Positions 38,783 through 47,661 of a stretch of DNA of 64,000 nucleotides are shown here, one piece after another. The notes under the pieces were generated by a model. It was not told where the DNA came from. It searched no databases and saw nothing but the letters and a program-made list of their open reading frames with translations. The stretch's first letter is position 1, and every line of letters begins with the position of its first letter. The position numbers were made by a program, and so were the translations under genes. The DNA lies in contig NZ_CP065027.1 in assembly GCF_015711475.1 (NCBI RefSeq), forward strand, positions 2,294,001-2,358,000, in the 5' to 3' direction. This stretch comes from Actinomyces trachealis. Lineage in GTDB: Bacteria; Actinomycetota; Actinomycetes; Actinomycetales; Actinomycetaceae.

Positions 38783-39319
38783 GTGCCAGTGGTGCCAACG
38801 CATCCGGTCACTACACCGGATCCGCAGGTGCTGCGCTGGGTGGTGCCGGACGGGCTGCTGCCCTTCACCGGTGCGGTGGCGCATGCTCCAGGCTTACTGC
38901 AGGCGCTGCTGGATGAGGGCACGCTGACGGCGTTGCAGGTGGCGCCAGGGGCGGTGTTGACACTGCTGGCTGAGGGGCGCAGCTGGGGTGTCGAAGGCGC
39001 GCGGGTGCGCGCCGCCCTAGTGGACGCCTTGGGTGCGCCAGGCTCTTGGCAGGCGGCCGCCGGGGCTGTTGGGCTTGGGCCGGATGAGGCTTTGGAAGCG
39101 GTGGCGCGGGAGATCGTGGCGGGTCCGGTGGGGCGGATCACCAGGCTGCACGGCGGAAGCTTCCAGGTGCGTTCCGTGCAGGACGGCGTCGTGGAGGTAG
39201 GACTAGAGGGCGCCTGCCAGGACTGCCCGGCTGCGGTGATGACTATGCACGCCCGTTTTGAACACCTGCTGCGCAGGCGCTGCCCCTGGCTGGTGGAGGT
39301 GCACCAGGCCAAGGCGTAG
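38783..39319 (+). CDS. NifU-domain iron-sulfur protein
   Basis: This is a 178-residue protein from GTG. The C-terminal 75 residues form a NifU-like domain (IVAGPVGRITRLHGGSFQV and GACQDCPAAVMTMHARFEH), with the CxxC that binds or transfers Fe-S clusters. The N-terminal 100 residues are helical and not recognised. The direct linkage to feoAB suggests that imported iron is passed to Fe-S assembly. It is convergent with the radical SAM gene of the heme operon, with only 11 bp between stops. Confidence 0.82.
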   Translation: MPVVPTHPVTTPDPQVLRWVVPDGLLPFTGAVAHAPGLLQALLDEGTLTALQVAPGAVLTLLAEGRSWGVEGARVRAALVDALGAPGSWQAAAGAVGLGPDEALEAVAREIVAGPVGRITRLHGGSFQVRSVQDGVVEVGLEGACQDCPAAVMTMHARFEHLLRRRCPWLVEVHQAKA

Positions 39320-39330
39320 CGGCGACGCCG

Positions 39331-40581
39331 TCACTGGTCCCGCACCGGGCGGGCGGGCGCGCCGCTGAGCAGGGCGCGCACGTCGTCGGGATAGAGGAAG
39401 CTGCCGGGCTGGTAGGCGCACAGGGGCTCCTCAGCGTGCAGGTCGCCGGTGGTGTTAAAGGCGCGCGCCCGCGAGCCACCGCACACACGGTTGTACTCGC
39501 AGGCCCCGCATTTGCCCTTGAGCAGGGAGGTGTCCCGAACACCGGTGAAAACCTCACTGTTGCGGTAGATCTCCGTCAAGGAGGAGTCGCGCACGTTCCC
39601 GGCACTCTTCTCCAAGAAGCCTGAGGGCGTTACGTCCCCCACGTGGGAGACGAACACGAAACCATTGCCGCTGCTCACGTTGATCGGTGGGCGACGACGG
39701 CGCCCGGCGTCGTCGAGCCCCAGAGCCTCCACCCGCTTACGCAGCTGACGGTACAGGGGCCCCAGCTTCATGATGGCCTCCATCTCCGCGCCGGTGACGC
39801 CGCGCTGGGCCAGCACGTGCCGCTGTAGGGACACGCGACGGAAGTGGTGGCCCTCCGTGGTTTTGGCGGGCACGGACTCACCCATGTCATAGAAGATATT
39901 GAGGACATCCTCGATCTCCTGGGCGTCAAGGCTACCCAGGTCCACGCCGCGGCCGGTGGGCACCAGCAGGAAGCCGGACCAGGTCATAGCGCCGTGCTCG
40001 CGCACCAGAGCGGCGATGTCGGGCAGTTCGTGCACATTGTGCCGAGCCACCACAGAGTTGATCTGTACCTTCATGCCCAGCTCGCGGGCCGCCTCCCATC
40101 CGGCGACGGTGCGCTGAAAGGTGCGCTCCACACCCCGGAAGGCGTCATGGGTGGCGGCGGTGGCGCCGTCAAGTGACAAGGACAGGACGTTGACCCCTGC
40201 GTTCTGCAACTTGGCCAGGGACGCCTTGTTGAGCTTGTCCGTGCCAGAGGGGGACACGGCCACGTGCAGGCCCAGGCTGGTGCCGTAGGCGGCGAGTTCC
40301 TCCAGGTCAGGCCGCTCAAAACAGTCCCCGCCGGTGATGATGAAGATGACAGCGGGTTTGCCGAAGGCTGCCGCCTCATCCATCAGGGCCTTGGCCTCGG
40401 CGGTGGTAAGCTCGCGCGGGTCCCGTAGGGGGCGGGACTCAGCGCGGCAGTGGCGGCAGGCCAGCTGACAGGCGCGGGTGGACTCCCAGGTGACGAGCAT
40501 GGGCCGCTGAGCCGGGTCGTGGCGGGGCAGGCGCACAGGTCGGCCCGCTCGGGTGGCGGTGGCCGGGGGCATCGTCGTCAT
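39331..40581 (-). CDS. Radical SAM/SPASM protein, heme-pathway associated (TIGR04053-like)
   Basis: This radical SAM enzyme has 416 residues. The [4Fe-4S]-SAM motif is C38-x3-C42-x2-C45 (STRACQLACRHCRAES). The C-terminal SPASM-type auxiliary cluster cysteines lie in GKCGACEYNRVCGG and PLCAYQP. It resembles AhbD/NirJ-like heme-modifying proteins and the TIGR04053 group found with actinobacterial heme genes. It is the last gene of the leftward operon after chdC (38-bp gap). ChdC already gives heme b, so its reaction here is unclear. AGGAG precedes the ATG. Confidence 0.85.
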   Translation of the reverse strand: MTTMPPATATRAGRPVRLPRHDPAQRPMLVTWESTRACQLACRHCRAESRPLRDPRELTTAEAKALMDEAAAFGKPAVIFIITGGDCFERPDLEELAAYGTSLGLHVAVSPSGTDKLNKASLAKLQNAGVNVLSLSLDGATAATHDAFRGVERTFQRTVAGWEAARELGMKVQINSVVARHNVHELPDIAALVREHGAMTWSGFLLVPTGRGVDLGSLDAQEIEDVLNIFYDMGESVPAKTTEGHHFRRVSLQRHVLAQRGVTGAEMEAIMKLGPLYRQLRKRVEALGLDDAGRRRRPPINVSSGNGFVFVSHVGDVTPSGFLEKSAGNVRDSSLTEIYRNSEVFTGVRDTSLLKGKCGACEYNRVCGGSRARAFNTTGDLHAEEPLCAYQPGSFLYPDDVRALLSGAPARPVRDQ

Positions 40582-40619
40582 GCTGTCTCCTGGGGGCGAG
40601 GCGTGTGGATGGTGCGGTG

Positions 40620-41393
40620 TCAGGCTCGGGGCTGGCGCTCAACCCACTCGGCGGGGCTGACGCGCACCCCGGTGTAGAAGGGGGTGTCTACGCGCACGTG
40701 CAGGCGGGCCTCGGTGTAGCGCTGGTGGTGGATGACGCCCTCCAGCCGGTCCAGGGTGTCCGCCTCGAAGCCCAGGATCCACTCGTAGTCACTCATACCG
40801 AAGGCCGCCAGGGTGGAGCCCTTGACGTCCGGGTACTTGGAGAAACCGTTGCGGCCGTGGGCGGCCATGATCCGCGAGCGCTCCTCGGGGGGCAGCAGGT
40901 ACCAGTCGTAGGAGCGGACGAAGGGATAAACCATCAGCCAGTCGCGGGGGGCCACGCCACCGAAGCAGGCGGGAATGTGCTTGGTGTTGAACTCGGCGGG
41001 GGTGTGCAGGCCCATGCAGGACCAGACGGGCTCCAGGTAGTGACCCAGGGCGGAGGCACGCAGGCGATGGTTGGCGTCCAGGAGCTTTTCGGGGTCGTCG
41101 TCCAGCCACCAGATGAGCAGGTCCGCGTCTGAGCGCAGCCCGGCCACGTCGTACCAGCCGCGGGTGGTTACCTCAGACTGCTCCACGAAGTAGGTGGACT
41201 CACCGATTAGTTTGCGGCGCACGTCCTCCAGGCCCGGCAGGGGGGTCTTGAGTCGGAAGACGGCGTAAAGCGCGTAGTGGTTCTGGTTGTTGACGGCGTC
41301 AAAGTCCACGTTGGTGGCGTCGCGCGGGTCGTGGTGGGGGCGGCGGACCTCGTCGTTGAAGCGGTGGATGCCGTTGGCGTCGGTCTCGGTCAT
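40620..41393 (-). CDS. chdC: Coproheme decarboxylase ChdC (HemQ)
   Basis: This is the last step of the coproporphyrin-dependent pathway: decarboxylation of coproheme III to heme b using peroxide, 257 residues. The chlorite-dismutase-like fold is recognisable from VNNQNHYALYAVFRL and VYPFVRSYDWYLLPPEER. Y162 (RSYDWY) is the likely catalytic Tyr of the actinobacterial enzymes, and H179 (AAHGRNGFSKYP) the likely proximal heme ligand. AAAGGAGC precedes the ATG. It lies between cpfC and the radical SAM gene in one operon. Confidence 0.95.
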   Translation of the reverse strand: MTETDANGIHRFNDEVRRPHHDPRDATNVDFDAVNNQNHYALYAVFRLKTPLPGLEDVRRKLIGESTYFVEQSEVTTRGWYDVAGLRSDADLLIWWLDDDPEKLLDANHRLRASALGHYLEPVWSCMGLHTPAEFNTKHIPACFGGVAPRDWLMVYPFVRSYDWYLLPPEERSRIMAAHGRNGFSKYPDVKGSTLAAFGMSDYEWILGFEADTLDRLEGVIHHQRYTEARLHVRVDTPFYTGVRVSPAEWVERQPRA

Positions 41394-41436
41394 GGGGGCT
41401 CCTTTGTTGGTGCTGTGGTGTCAGTCGGATCGGTGG

Positions 41437-42876
41437 CTAGTTTGGCTTGGTCGCTAGCGGTTTGGGAGTGTGCCTGGCCGGAAGGGGTGGCGTTGGCTCG
41501 GCCCGGTGGGTGGGCACCACCGGGGTACCACCAGGATGGCCCTGCGGGCGGCCATCTGGGTGGTTACTGGCGCCGGATCGGCAGCACTGTTCGGGGCAGA
41601 CGGTGTGGAAGGGGCCCGCGCCGGTGGTGGAGGTGGGGGTGACCTCTTCACCCCGGGCGACGGCGGCGCGCTCCAGCAGCAGGTCCGCCAGTGAGGCGAT
41701 GAAGGCTGGATGCGTCCCGGCGGTGGCGGCCCGCACGTACGGGATGCCTAGGTCTGCGGCGGTCTGCCGGGCCTCCGTGTCCAGGTCGTAGACCACCTCC
41801 ATGTGGTCGGCCACGAAGCCAATGGGGGCGATGACGACGCCTGCAGGCACGCTCACACGGCGGCCGTCGGTCAGCTGGCCCTCGGCTAGGGCCTGCAGAT
41901 GGTCGTTGATGTCCGGTTCCAGCCAGCGAGCCTGGGGCGGGCCGGAGCGGGAGCAGTAGACGAGTTCAGACTCCGGTGCACTGGCCAGCCCCAGGCGACG
42001 GACTACCGCTGGCACCAGCACCTCAATGAACCGTTGGTGCTGCTCCACATAGCTGATCTCCGTGGACAGGTCCGCCGCGACGCCGGGTTCGGGCTGGGCA
42101 GGGTGGGAGGGGGCGCCGAAGCCGGGGCGGGGTTGGGGGCAGTGGTCTGGGGGACGAGGACTGCTGATTGTGGCCGAGGCGGCCATTGCCTGGTCGGGAG
42201 AGGAGCCTTCCTCCATCGTGACGGGCACGGAGTGGGTGACCAGGACTAGGCGGATACCATCAGCGGGCACGCCCTGAGTGGTCAGCTTGTCGAAGGCGGA
42301 GACGATCGCGTCAACGTTGGCGACCAGCATGCCGGGGGTGTTGTAGAAGGGGCGGGTCTTGTCCACCGTGAGCGCCACGGGGGCGCCTCCGGCACCGCCT
42401 ACGCGGGCGGCGGCGTCGGCCTCGAATCCTTGGCCGGTGGTGCCGTCGCTGCCGGTGGCCAGCTGTGCCAGGGCGGCGGCGGTGTCCTCACGGTACTGGC
42501 GGCAGCCCGAGTAGGAGCCGTAGGCGGAGGTAGTCATGGTCAAGATGCGCTGGGCTCCGGCATTGGTTAGCTCCCGCATGGCCTCGGAGACGAAGGGGTG
42601 CCAGTTGCGGTTGCCGATTACCACGGGCAGGCGGGAGCCGCGGCGGGCTAGCTCAGTGCGTAGGGCGTCAAGCATCTCGGCGTTGCGGGCGTTGATGGGG
42701 GAGACGCCGTCAAAACCTGCGTAGTGGCCGGAGACCTGTAGGAGGCGTTCGTCGGGGATGCCGCGCCCGGCGGTGGCGTTGCGCATGAAGGGCAGCACGT
42801 CATCGGGACCTTGGGGGCCGCCGTAGGACAGGACGAGCACGGCGTCGTAGGGGGCCAACGGGTCAGTACGGGTCAT
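41437..42876 (-). CDS. cpfC: Coproporphyrin ferrochelatase CpfC (HemH) with Pro-rich insertion
   Basis: This enzyme inserts Fe(II) into coproporphyrin III, 479 residues, clearly longer than typical ferrochelatases. Family elements include LVLSYGGPQGPDDVLPFM, TSAYGSYSGCRQYRE, LVTHSVP and HMEVVYDLDTE. Cys125 plus the C-terminal C427, C431 and C432 (VCPEQCC) fit the [2Fe-2S] cluster of actinobacterial enzymes. Extra length comes from a Pro/Ala-rich insert at about 225-270 (SSPRPPDHCPQPRPGFG) and a disordered tail after 432. The start overlaps the hemA stop by 4 bp. Confidence 0.92.
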   Translation of the reverse strand: MTRTDPLAPYDAVLVLSYGGPQGPDDVLPFMRNATAGRGIPDERLLQVSGHYAGFDGVSPINARNAEMLDALRTELARRGSRLPVVIGNRNWHPFVSEAMRELTNAGAQRILTMTTSAYGSYSGCRQYREDTAAALAQLATGSDGTTGQGFEADAAARVGGAGGAPVALTVDKTRPFYNTPGMLVANVDAIVSAFDKLTTQGVPADGIRLVLVTHSVPVTMEEGSSPDQAMAASATISSPRPPDHCPQPRPGFGAPSHPAQPEPGVAADLSTEISYVEQHQRFIEVLVPAVVRRLGLASAPESELVYCSRSGPPQARWLEPDINDHLQALAEGQLTDGRRVSVPAGVVIAPIGFVADHMEVVYDLDTEARQTAADLGIPYVRAATAGTHPAFIASLADLLLERAAVARGEEVTPTSTTGAGPFHTVCPEQCCRSGASNHPDGRPQGHPGGTPVVPTHRAEPTPPLPARHTPKPLATKPN

Positions 42877-44357
42877 TGCTTGGTTCCTTGGCTGGCACGG
42901 TCAGTGGGGCAGGCTGGTGCAGCGAACGCTGGCGCCTCCGGCGGATCGGGCTGGCCGGGCTGGCCGGGCAGGTCGGGACAGTCCGCGGGGGCGGGGGCGT
43001 CGTCGTCGCCCAGCTTGATGCCTAGCACCAGGCTGAGGGCGTCCAGGTAGGCCTCCTGGTTGCCGTCACGCCCGGCGTCACGGGCGGCGACGGTGGGGTG
43101 GTGCAGGAGACGGGCGGCCAGGTGGTGCAGGGCGCGGGCGGCGTCCTGGGCGTCAACCACGCCGTCGCGCGGGCGCAGGCGGGCCACCTCGTCCTCCACG
43201 ACGGCGGCCACGTGGCGCCGCAGCCCACAGATCACTGGGTCCATGCGCCGTCCGCCTTGGGCGCGGGTGTAAGCGGCTACTTCTTGGGCGATGAGCGCGC
43301 GAGCGGCACGCACCTGCTCGGCTGCGGCGGCGGGCACGGCGCGCTGCACGGCGGCCAGGTCGATCAGGTCGACGCCGGGCAGTTCGGCCACACGCGCGTC
43401 GACGTCGCGGCGCAGGGCCAGGTCCAGGATCACCAGGGGCCGTTCGGCGGGCTCAGCCAGGGAATGGCGCTCCTCGTGGCGGTCCAGGAGAGCGGGCTCG
43501 GTGGGGTGGCGTAGGCGGGCGGCGGAGGCCACCAGCTCGGGTTTGATGATGGGGGTGCCCAGGCCGCGGCAGGTGATGACTAGGTCCGCGCGGGTGAGGG
43601 CCTCGGGCAGAGTCTCGGCGCGCAGGGCGCGCAGACCATGACCGTCGGCGAAGGCTTGGGCGCGGTCTGAGCGAGAGTAGACCTCGACGTCGCGGGCGCC
43701 GCGCTCACGCAAGGTGGTGACGGTGGCGCCAGCGTAGGCGCCCGTACCGACAAGCAGGATGCGACAGTGTTCCAGGGGTGGGAGCTGGGCGGAGGCCAGG
43801 TCCAGGCCCACGGCCACTACGCTGCGGCCGGTCCCGGCCAGGGTGGTGTGGGTGGTGACGCGACGGGAGGTGGCGGAGGCGTGCTCGACGGCGCGGGTTA
43901 GGGCGCCGGTGGCGGTGCCTTCGCGAGTGGCGACCAGGTGGGCGCGGCGCAGCTGTCCGGCGATCTCGCGCTCTCCGACGACCATTGACTCCAGCCCGGC
44001 GGCGGTGGCGAAGAGTTCGGTGATGGCTTCCTGCCCACTCCAATGGCTGAGGACCATGCGGGGTGGGGCGGTGGTGGTCTCCTGCATACCAGCTCGCCCG
44101 GCGCCGTCGCCGTTCCCCTGTGCGTGGGGGGCACGCAACTCCAGGAAGGTGGTGAGGTCCTGGGGCAGGGTGGCGCTGGCGGCGGCGTCAGCGTCCAGGA
44201 GAAGGGCCAGGCGGTTGCAAGTGGCTAGGACGATAGCGCCGCGCACGCCGTCGATGGCGGCACACAGTTCCGGGCCCAAGCGCGCAGTGACGGCACCCAG
44301 GCGGGCGACGACGTCGAGTCCGTGGGTGCGGTGGTCAGCGGAGAACAGGTGGATCAC
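42873..44357 (-). CDS. hemA: Glutamyl-tRNA reductase
   Basis: This first committed enzyme of the C5 tetrapyrrole route makes glutamate-1-semialdehyde from Glu-tRNA, 494 residues. The catalytic Cys47 lies in IVLATCNRLALLL. The NADPH domain has VGTGAYAGATVTTL, the dimerisation helices follow, and the C-terminal 50 residues are a Pro/Ala/Asp-rich extension. It is first in the leftward operon hemA-cpfC-chdC-rSAM, divergent from hemE. The family is often controlled by heme-dependent proteolysis, which cannot be judged here. Confidence 0.96.
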   Translation of the reverse strand: MIHLFSADHRTHGLDVVARLGAVTARLGPELCAAIDGVRGAIVLATCNRLALLLDADAAASATLPQDLTTFLELRAPHAQGNGDGAGRAGMQETTTAPPRMVLSHWSGQEAITELFATAAGLESMVVGEREIAGQLRRAHLVATREGTATGALTRAVEHASATSRRVTTHTTLAGTGRSVVAVGLDLASAQLPPLEHCRILLVGTGAYAGATVTTLRERGARDVEVYSRSDRAQAFADGHGLRALRAETLPEALTRADLVITCRGLGTPIIKPELVASAARLRHPTEPALLDRHEERHSLAEPAERPLVILDLALRRDVDARVAELPGVDLIDLAAVQRAVPAAAAEQVRAARALIAQEVAAYTRAQGGRRMDPVICGLRRHVAAVVEDEVARLRPRDGVVDAQDAARALHHLAARLLHHPTVAARDAGRDGNQEAYLDALSLVLGIKLGDDDAPAPADCPDLPGQPGQPDPPEAPAFAAPACPTDRASQGTKQ

Positions 44358-44542
44358 GGCGCCTGCATTGAAGCACCTGTGAGCGCTAGGGGCACAATAG
44401 GTCCTAGATGGCCCAAAGGTTTTGGGAACACGACGTCATATTGAGGGCACAGAATTGGAGCCTCGGACGGCAGTTCTAGCAGCCCCCAGGGATTTTGTCT
44501 GGAAAGCACCAGGTTGTTTCCCTATGGTGCCGTCTTCAGAAA

Positions 44543-44559
44543 TCCGATTATTTATCGGA
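44543..44559. promoter_or_regulatory. Inverted repeat in the hemA/hemE divergent region
   Basis: TCCGAT-TATTT-ATCGGA is a perfect 6-bp-arm inverted repeat located 25 bp before the hemE start, in the AT-rich part of the 227-bp hemA/hemE intergenic region. It is suited to be an operator over the hemE promoter. A related AATCCGAT element occurs at 52.78 kb on the other strand. Confidence 0.4.
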
Positions 44560-44584
44560 ACACATAGTCAGTTTCTAGGTACTC

Positions 44585-45859
44585 ATGAGGTATTCCGTGA
44601 GCGTGGCCGCACCTAATTCATCCCGACCGCTGCCCGCGCTACTGCGCGCCCTAACCGGAGACCGCCCCGACCGCACCCCCGTGTGGTTCATGCGCCAAGC
44701 CGGCCGCTCCCTGCCCGAGTACCGCACCCTGCGCGAGCGTGCCGCCATCTCCATGCTAGACGTCTGCCTGCGCCCTGACCTGGCCGCCGAGGCCACCCTC
44801 CAACCCGTCCGCCGCCACGGCGTGGACGCCGCCGTCTTCTTCTCCGACATCATGGTGCCGCTGCGCCTAGCCGGAGTGGGGGTGCGTATCGAGCCCGGCG
44901 TTGGCCCAGTGATGGCCGAGCCGGTGCGCGACGCCGCCGCCATCGCCAAACTCACCGCCCACCAGTATGGCCAGGACGAGTGGGCCGACGGCGTGCAGGC
45001 CGTGGCCGACGGCGTCGCCACCGTGGTGCGTGAGCTGGGCACCCCTGCCACGCTGAGCGCTACCCCCACCGCCCTGGGCCGCTCACTCACCCCCCTAGGC
45101 CGCGAACTCACCGAGCGGGAACTCGCTGGCCTGGCCCACAGCGCAGACGTGGCTGGATGGACCCCCGTGCTGGGCTTCGGCGGGGCCCCCTTCACCCTGG
45201 CCGCCTACCTGGTGGAGGGCCGCCCCAGCCGCGACCATCTGGCCGCCCGCAGCCTCATGCACGCGGATCCCGCCAGTTGGGAGCGCCTCATGACCTGGTG
45301 CGCCGAGCTCACCGGCCAGTTCATCGCCACGCAGGTTAAAGCCGGGGCCAGCGCCGCCCAGCTCTTTGACTCCTGGGCGGGCGCCCTGTCCCCCCAGGAC
45401 TACCGCGACCGGGTAGCCCCCTACTCGGCGCTGGCGATCGCACGGGCCCGCGAAGCCACCTCCCCCACCACCGGCCAGAGCGTGCCACTAATCCACTTTG
45501 GCACTGGAACTGCACGGATCCTGGCGGATATGCACGACACCGGGGCGCAGGCCGTGGGCGTGGACGACCGCACCAGCCTGGCTGAGGCGCTGGCGGCACT
45601 GTCCCGCTCACGCGCGGGACTATGCCCGGTGCAGGGAAACGTGGACCCAGCTCTCCTGGCCGCCGGGCCCGCACCCTTGGAACGCGCCGTGGCTGATTGT
45701 CTGGAGGCGGGCCGTGCCGCGCCGGGGCACGTGGTGAACCTTGGCCACGGGGTGCCGCCCACCACCGACCCGGCCGTGCTAACCAGCGTGGTGGCCCAGG
45801 TGCACGGCTCGGCTGACTGGCGCCAGGTGGCAGCCGTGCCCTGGGAGCCACGCGCATGA
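44585..45859 (+). CDS. hemE: Uroporphyrinogen III decarboxylase
   Basis: This enzyme converts uroporphyrinogen III to coproporphyrinogen III, 424 residues including a long C-terminus. The N-terminal signature PVWFMRQAGRSLPEYR is intact, as are FFSDIMVPL and GFGGAPFTLAAYLVEG. It heads the rightward operon hemE-cgoX-hemC-hemD-hemB and overlaps cgoX by 4 bp. The start is given as ATG 44585, but GTG 44600 would remove five residues and is possible. Confidence 0.96.
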   Translation: MRYSVSVAAPNSSRPLPALLRALTGDRPDRTPVWFMRQAGRSLPEYRTLRERAAISMLDVCLRPDLAAEATLQPVRRHGVDAAVFFSDIMVPLRLAGVGVRIEPGVGPVMAEPVRDAAAIAKLTAHQYGQDEWADGVQAVADGVATVVRELGTPATLSATPTALGRSLTPLGRELTERELAGLAHSADVAGWTPVLGFGGAPFTLAAYLVEGRPSRDHLAARSLMHADPASWERLMTWCAELTGQFIATQVKAGASAAQLFDSWAGALSPQDYRDRVAPYSALAIARAREATSPTTGQSVPLIHFGTGTARILADMHDTGAQAVGVDDRTSLAEALAALSRSRAGLCPVQGNVDPALLAAGPAPLERAVADCLEAGRAAPGHVVNLGHGVPPTTDPAVLTSVVAQVHGSADWRQVAAVPWEPRA

Positions 45860-47661
45860 GCCAGCAGGCCCCAGGGGCAACGGATACCGGCAGGACTAAG
45901 GCGGCGCAGAGCCCGAGCGTGCTCACGTCACACCCGGGCACAGCACCCACCTCCACTGTCCCTGGCCCCCAGCCCACAGCTGGTGGACTAGCTGACCGCT
46001 ACGACGCCGTCGTTGCTGGGGGAGGTATTGCGGGATTGGCTGCTGCCTGGGAGCTGGTGCGTCACGGCCTGCGGCCCCTGCTGGTGGAGGCGCGCGGCTA
46101 CACCGGCGGCCTGGTGACCAGCGGCCCCATCGCTGGGGTGCCGATGGACCTGGGCGCGGAGGGCTTCGTGCTGCGCGGCACCGCTGTCAGTGAGATTGCG
46201 CAAACCTGTGGGCTAGAGATCGTGCCTCCATCCGGTGATGGCGCCCGCCTCTACCTGCCGCCGCTAAGTGAGGGTGTTTGGGCGCTGCACCGCTTCCCAG
46301 CCGACGCCTTCCTGGGGATCCCTGCCAGCCCTATGGCCGCCGACGTTCTCTCCGTAATCGGTGAGGCTGCTGCCCGCCGCGCCACCGCCGACGCCGAGAT
46401 GGGCGGCCTGGTGGGTACCAGCCCGGAGGACCCCGCCGATCTAGCCTCCTTCATCTGCACCCGCATGGGTGAGGCTGTGCTCGACCGTCTAGTGCGGCCT
46501 ATCGTGACAGGCATCCACGCGGCCGACCCGGCCGACCTGGCAGCTGATACCGTGGCCCCGGGCCTGCGCGCCGCCACCCGCCGCCTGGGCAGCCTGCAAG
46601 CCGCCGTCTCCGAAATCCTGGCGCAACGCCGCGCCCGCACCGCCGGTCGCACTATGGACGTCACCACTGCCGGAGGCCTGGCCCGTCTGCCCCAGGCCAT
46701 GCGTGAGGCTATTGAGGCAGCCGGAGGTCGGGTGTGCACCCGCACCGGCGCGCAACAACTCAGGCGGATCAATACTGACGGCAGCGTAGGCGGCTTGTGG
46801 GAGTTGGCACTCACCCCCACCGGCCGGGGCGCCACACCCTCGGCTGAGCCTGTGCCCACCGGCGCCGCCCAGCTGGTGCGTACCCCGCTGGTGGTGCTCG
46901 CCTGTTCGGCGAGTGCGGCACAACGGCTGCTAGCCGGGGCCGGGGTTGAGACAGCCCTGGAGGTGCCGCAGGGCTCCCCCATCGCCCGTTTCACCCTGGT
47001 GGCCCACGCCCCTGAGCTAGACGGCGCACCGGTGGGCTCCGGCCTACTGGTGGCTCCCGTGACCGACGGCACGGCCCCGGTGGACGCTAAGGCCCTGTCC
47101 CACCTGAGTGTGAAATGGCCTTGGGTGGGCGCCGGGCTGCACCGCCTGCACGGGCCTCACACACACGCGCTGCGCTTGTCCTACGGACGGCCCGGCGAAC
47201 CTCGCCCTGAGGTCACTTTAGAGGGTGCATTGGCGGATGTGGAGGCCCTGACCGGCGTGCGCATCCCCAAAGAACATGTGCTGGAGCACCGCCTGGTGCG
47301 CTGGGACGGGACCTTGCCGCCGGTCTCAGTCGACTACCGGGCGCAGGCCGCGCAGATCGGGTCACAGGCGGAGGCCCAGCCGGGCTTGGGACTAACCGGC
47401 GCCTGGGTGGCAGGTACGGGTATCGCTGCGGTGGTCGCACACGCCCGCACACAAGCGGCACGCTTGGCCGGTAGCCTCCAGATAACACAGCCCCTGACGG
47501 ATACGGGCACTAAGGGCGGCACCGCGGGCAGTGCGCCGGTGGTCGCCGCGCCCGCCACCGGCAGCACGAGCACCGCCAAACCGGCCACGCAAAACCCGGA
47601 CGCCCACAACACGACCACTATTCGCGGGCGAGCCGCCGATATCGAGGAGGAGTGTTCATGA
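45856..47661 (+). CDS. cgoX: Coproporphyrinogen III oxidase (CgoX/HemY type)
   Basis: This FAD-dependent oxidase forms coproporphyrin III in the Gram-positive heme pathway, 601 residues. The dinucleotide motif is VVAGGGIAGLAAAWELV (about 51-67) after a disordered 45-residue N-terminus, followed by LGAEGFVLRG and a C-terminal GTGIAAVVAHARTQAARLA. The last 70 residues are Thr/Ala/Pro-rich and look disordered. It overlaps hemE at the start and hemC at the stop, both by 4 bp. Pairing with ChdC and CpfC shows that the coproporphyrin branch is used. Confidence 0.93.
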   Translation: MSQQAPGATDTGRTKAAQSPSVLTSHPGTAPTSTVPGPQPTAGGLADRYDAVVAGGGIAGLAAAWELVRHGLRPLLVEARGYTGGLVTSGPIAGVPMDLGAEGFVLRGTAVSEIAQTCGLEIVPPSGDGARLYLPPLSEGVWALHRFPADAFLGIPASPMAADVLSVIGEAAARRATADAEMGGLVGTSPEDPADLASFICTRMGEAVLDRLVRPIVTGIHAADPADLAADTVAPGLRAATRRLGSLQAAVSEILAQRRARTAGRTMDVTTAGGLARLPQAMREAIEAAGGRVCTRTGAQQLRRINTDGSVGGLWELALTPTGRGATPSAEPVPTGAAQLVRTPLVVLACSASAAQRLLAGAGVETALEVPQGSPIARFTLVAHAPELDGAPVGSGLLVAPVTDGTAPVDAKALSHLSVKWPWVGAGLHRLHGPHTHALRLSYGRPGEPRPEVTLEGALADVEALTGVRIPKEHVLEHRLVRWDGTLPPVSVDYRAQAAQIGSQAEAQPGLGLTGAWVAGTGIAAVVAHARTQAARLAGSLQITQPLTDTGTKGGTAGSAPVVAAPATGSTSTAKPATQNPDAHNTTTIRGRAADIEEECS

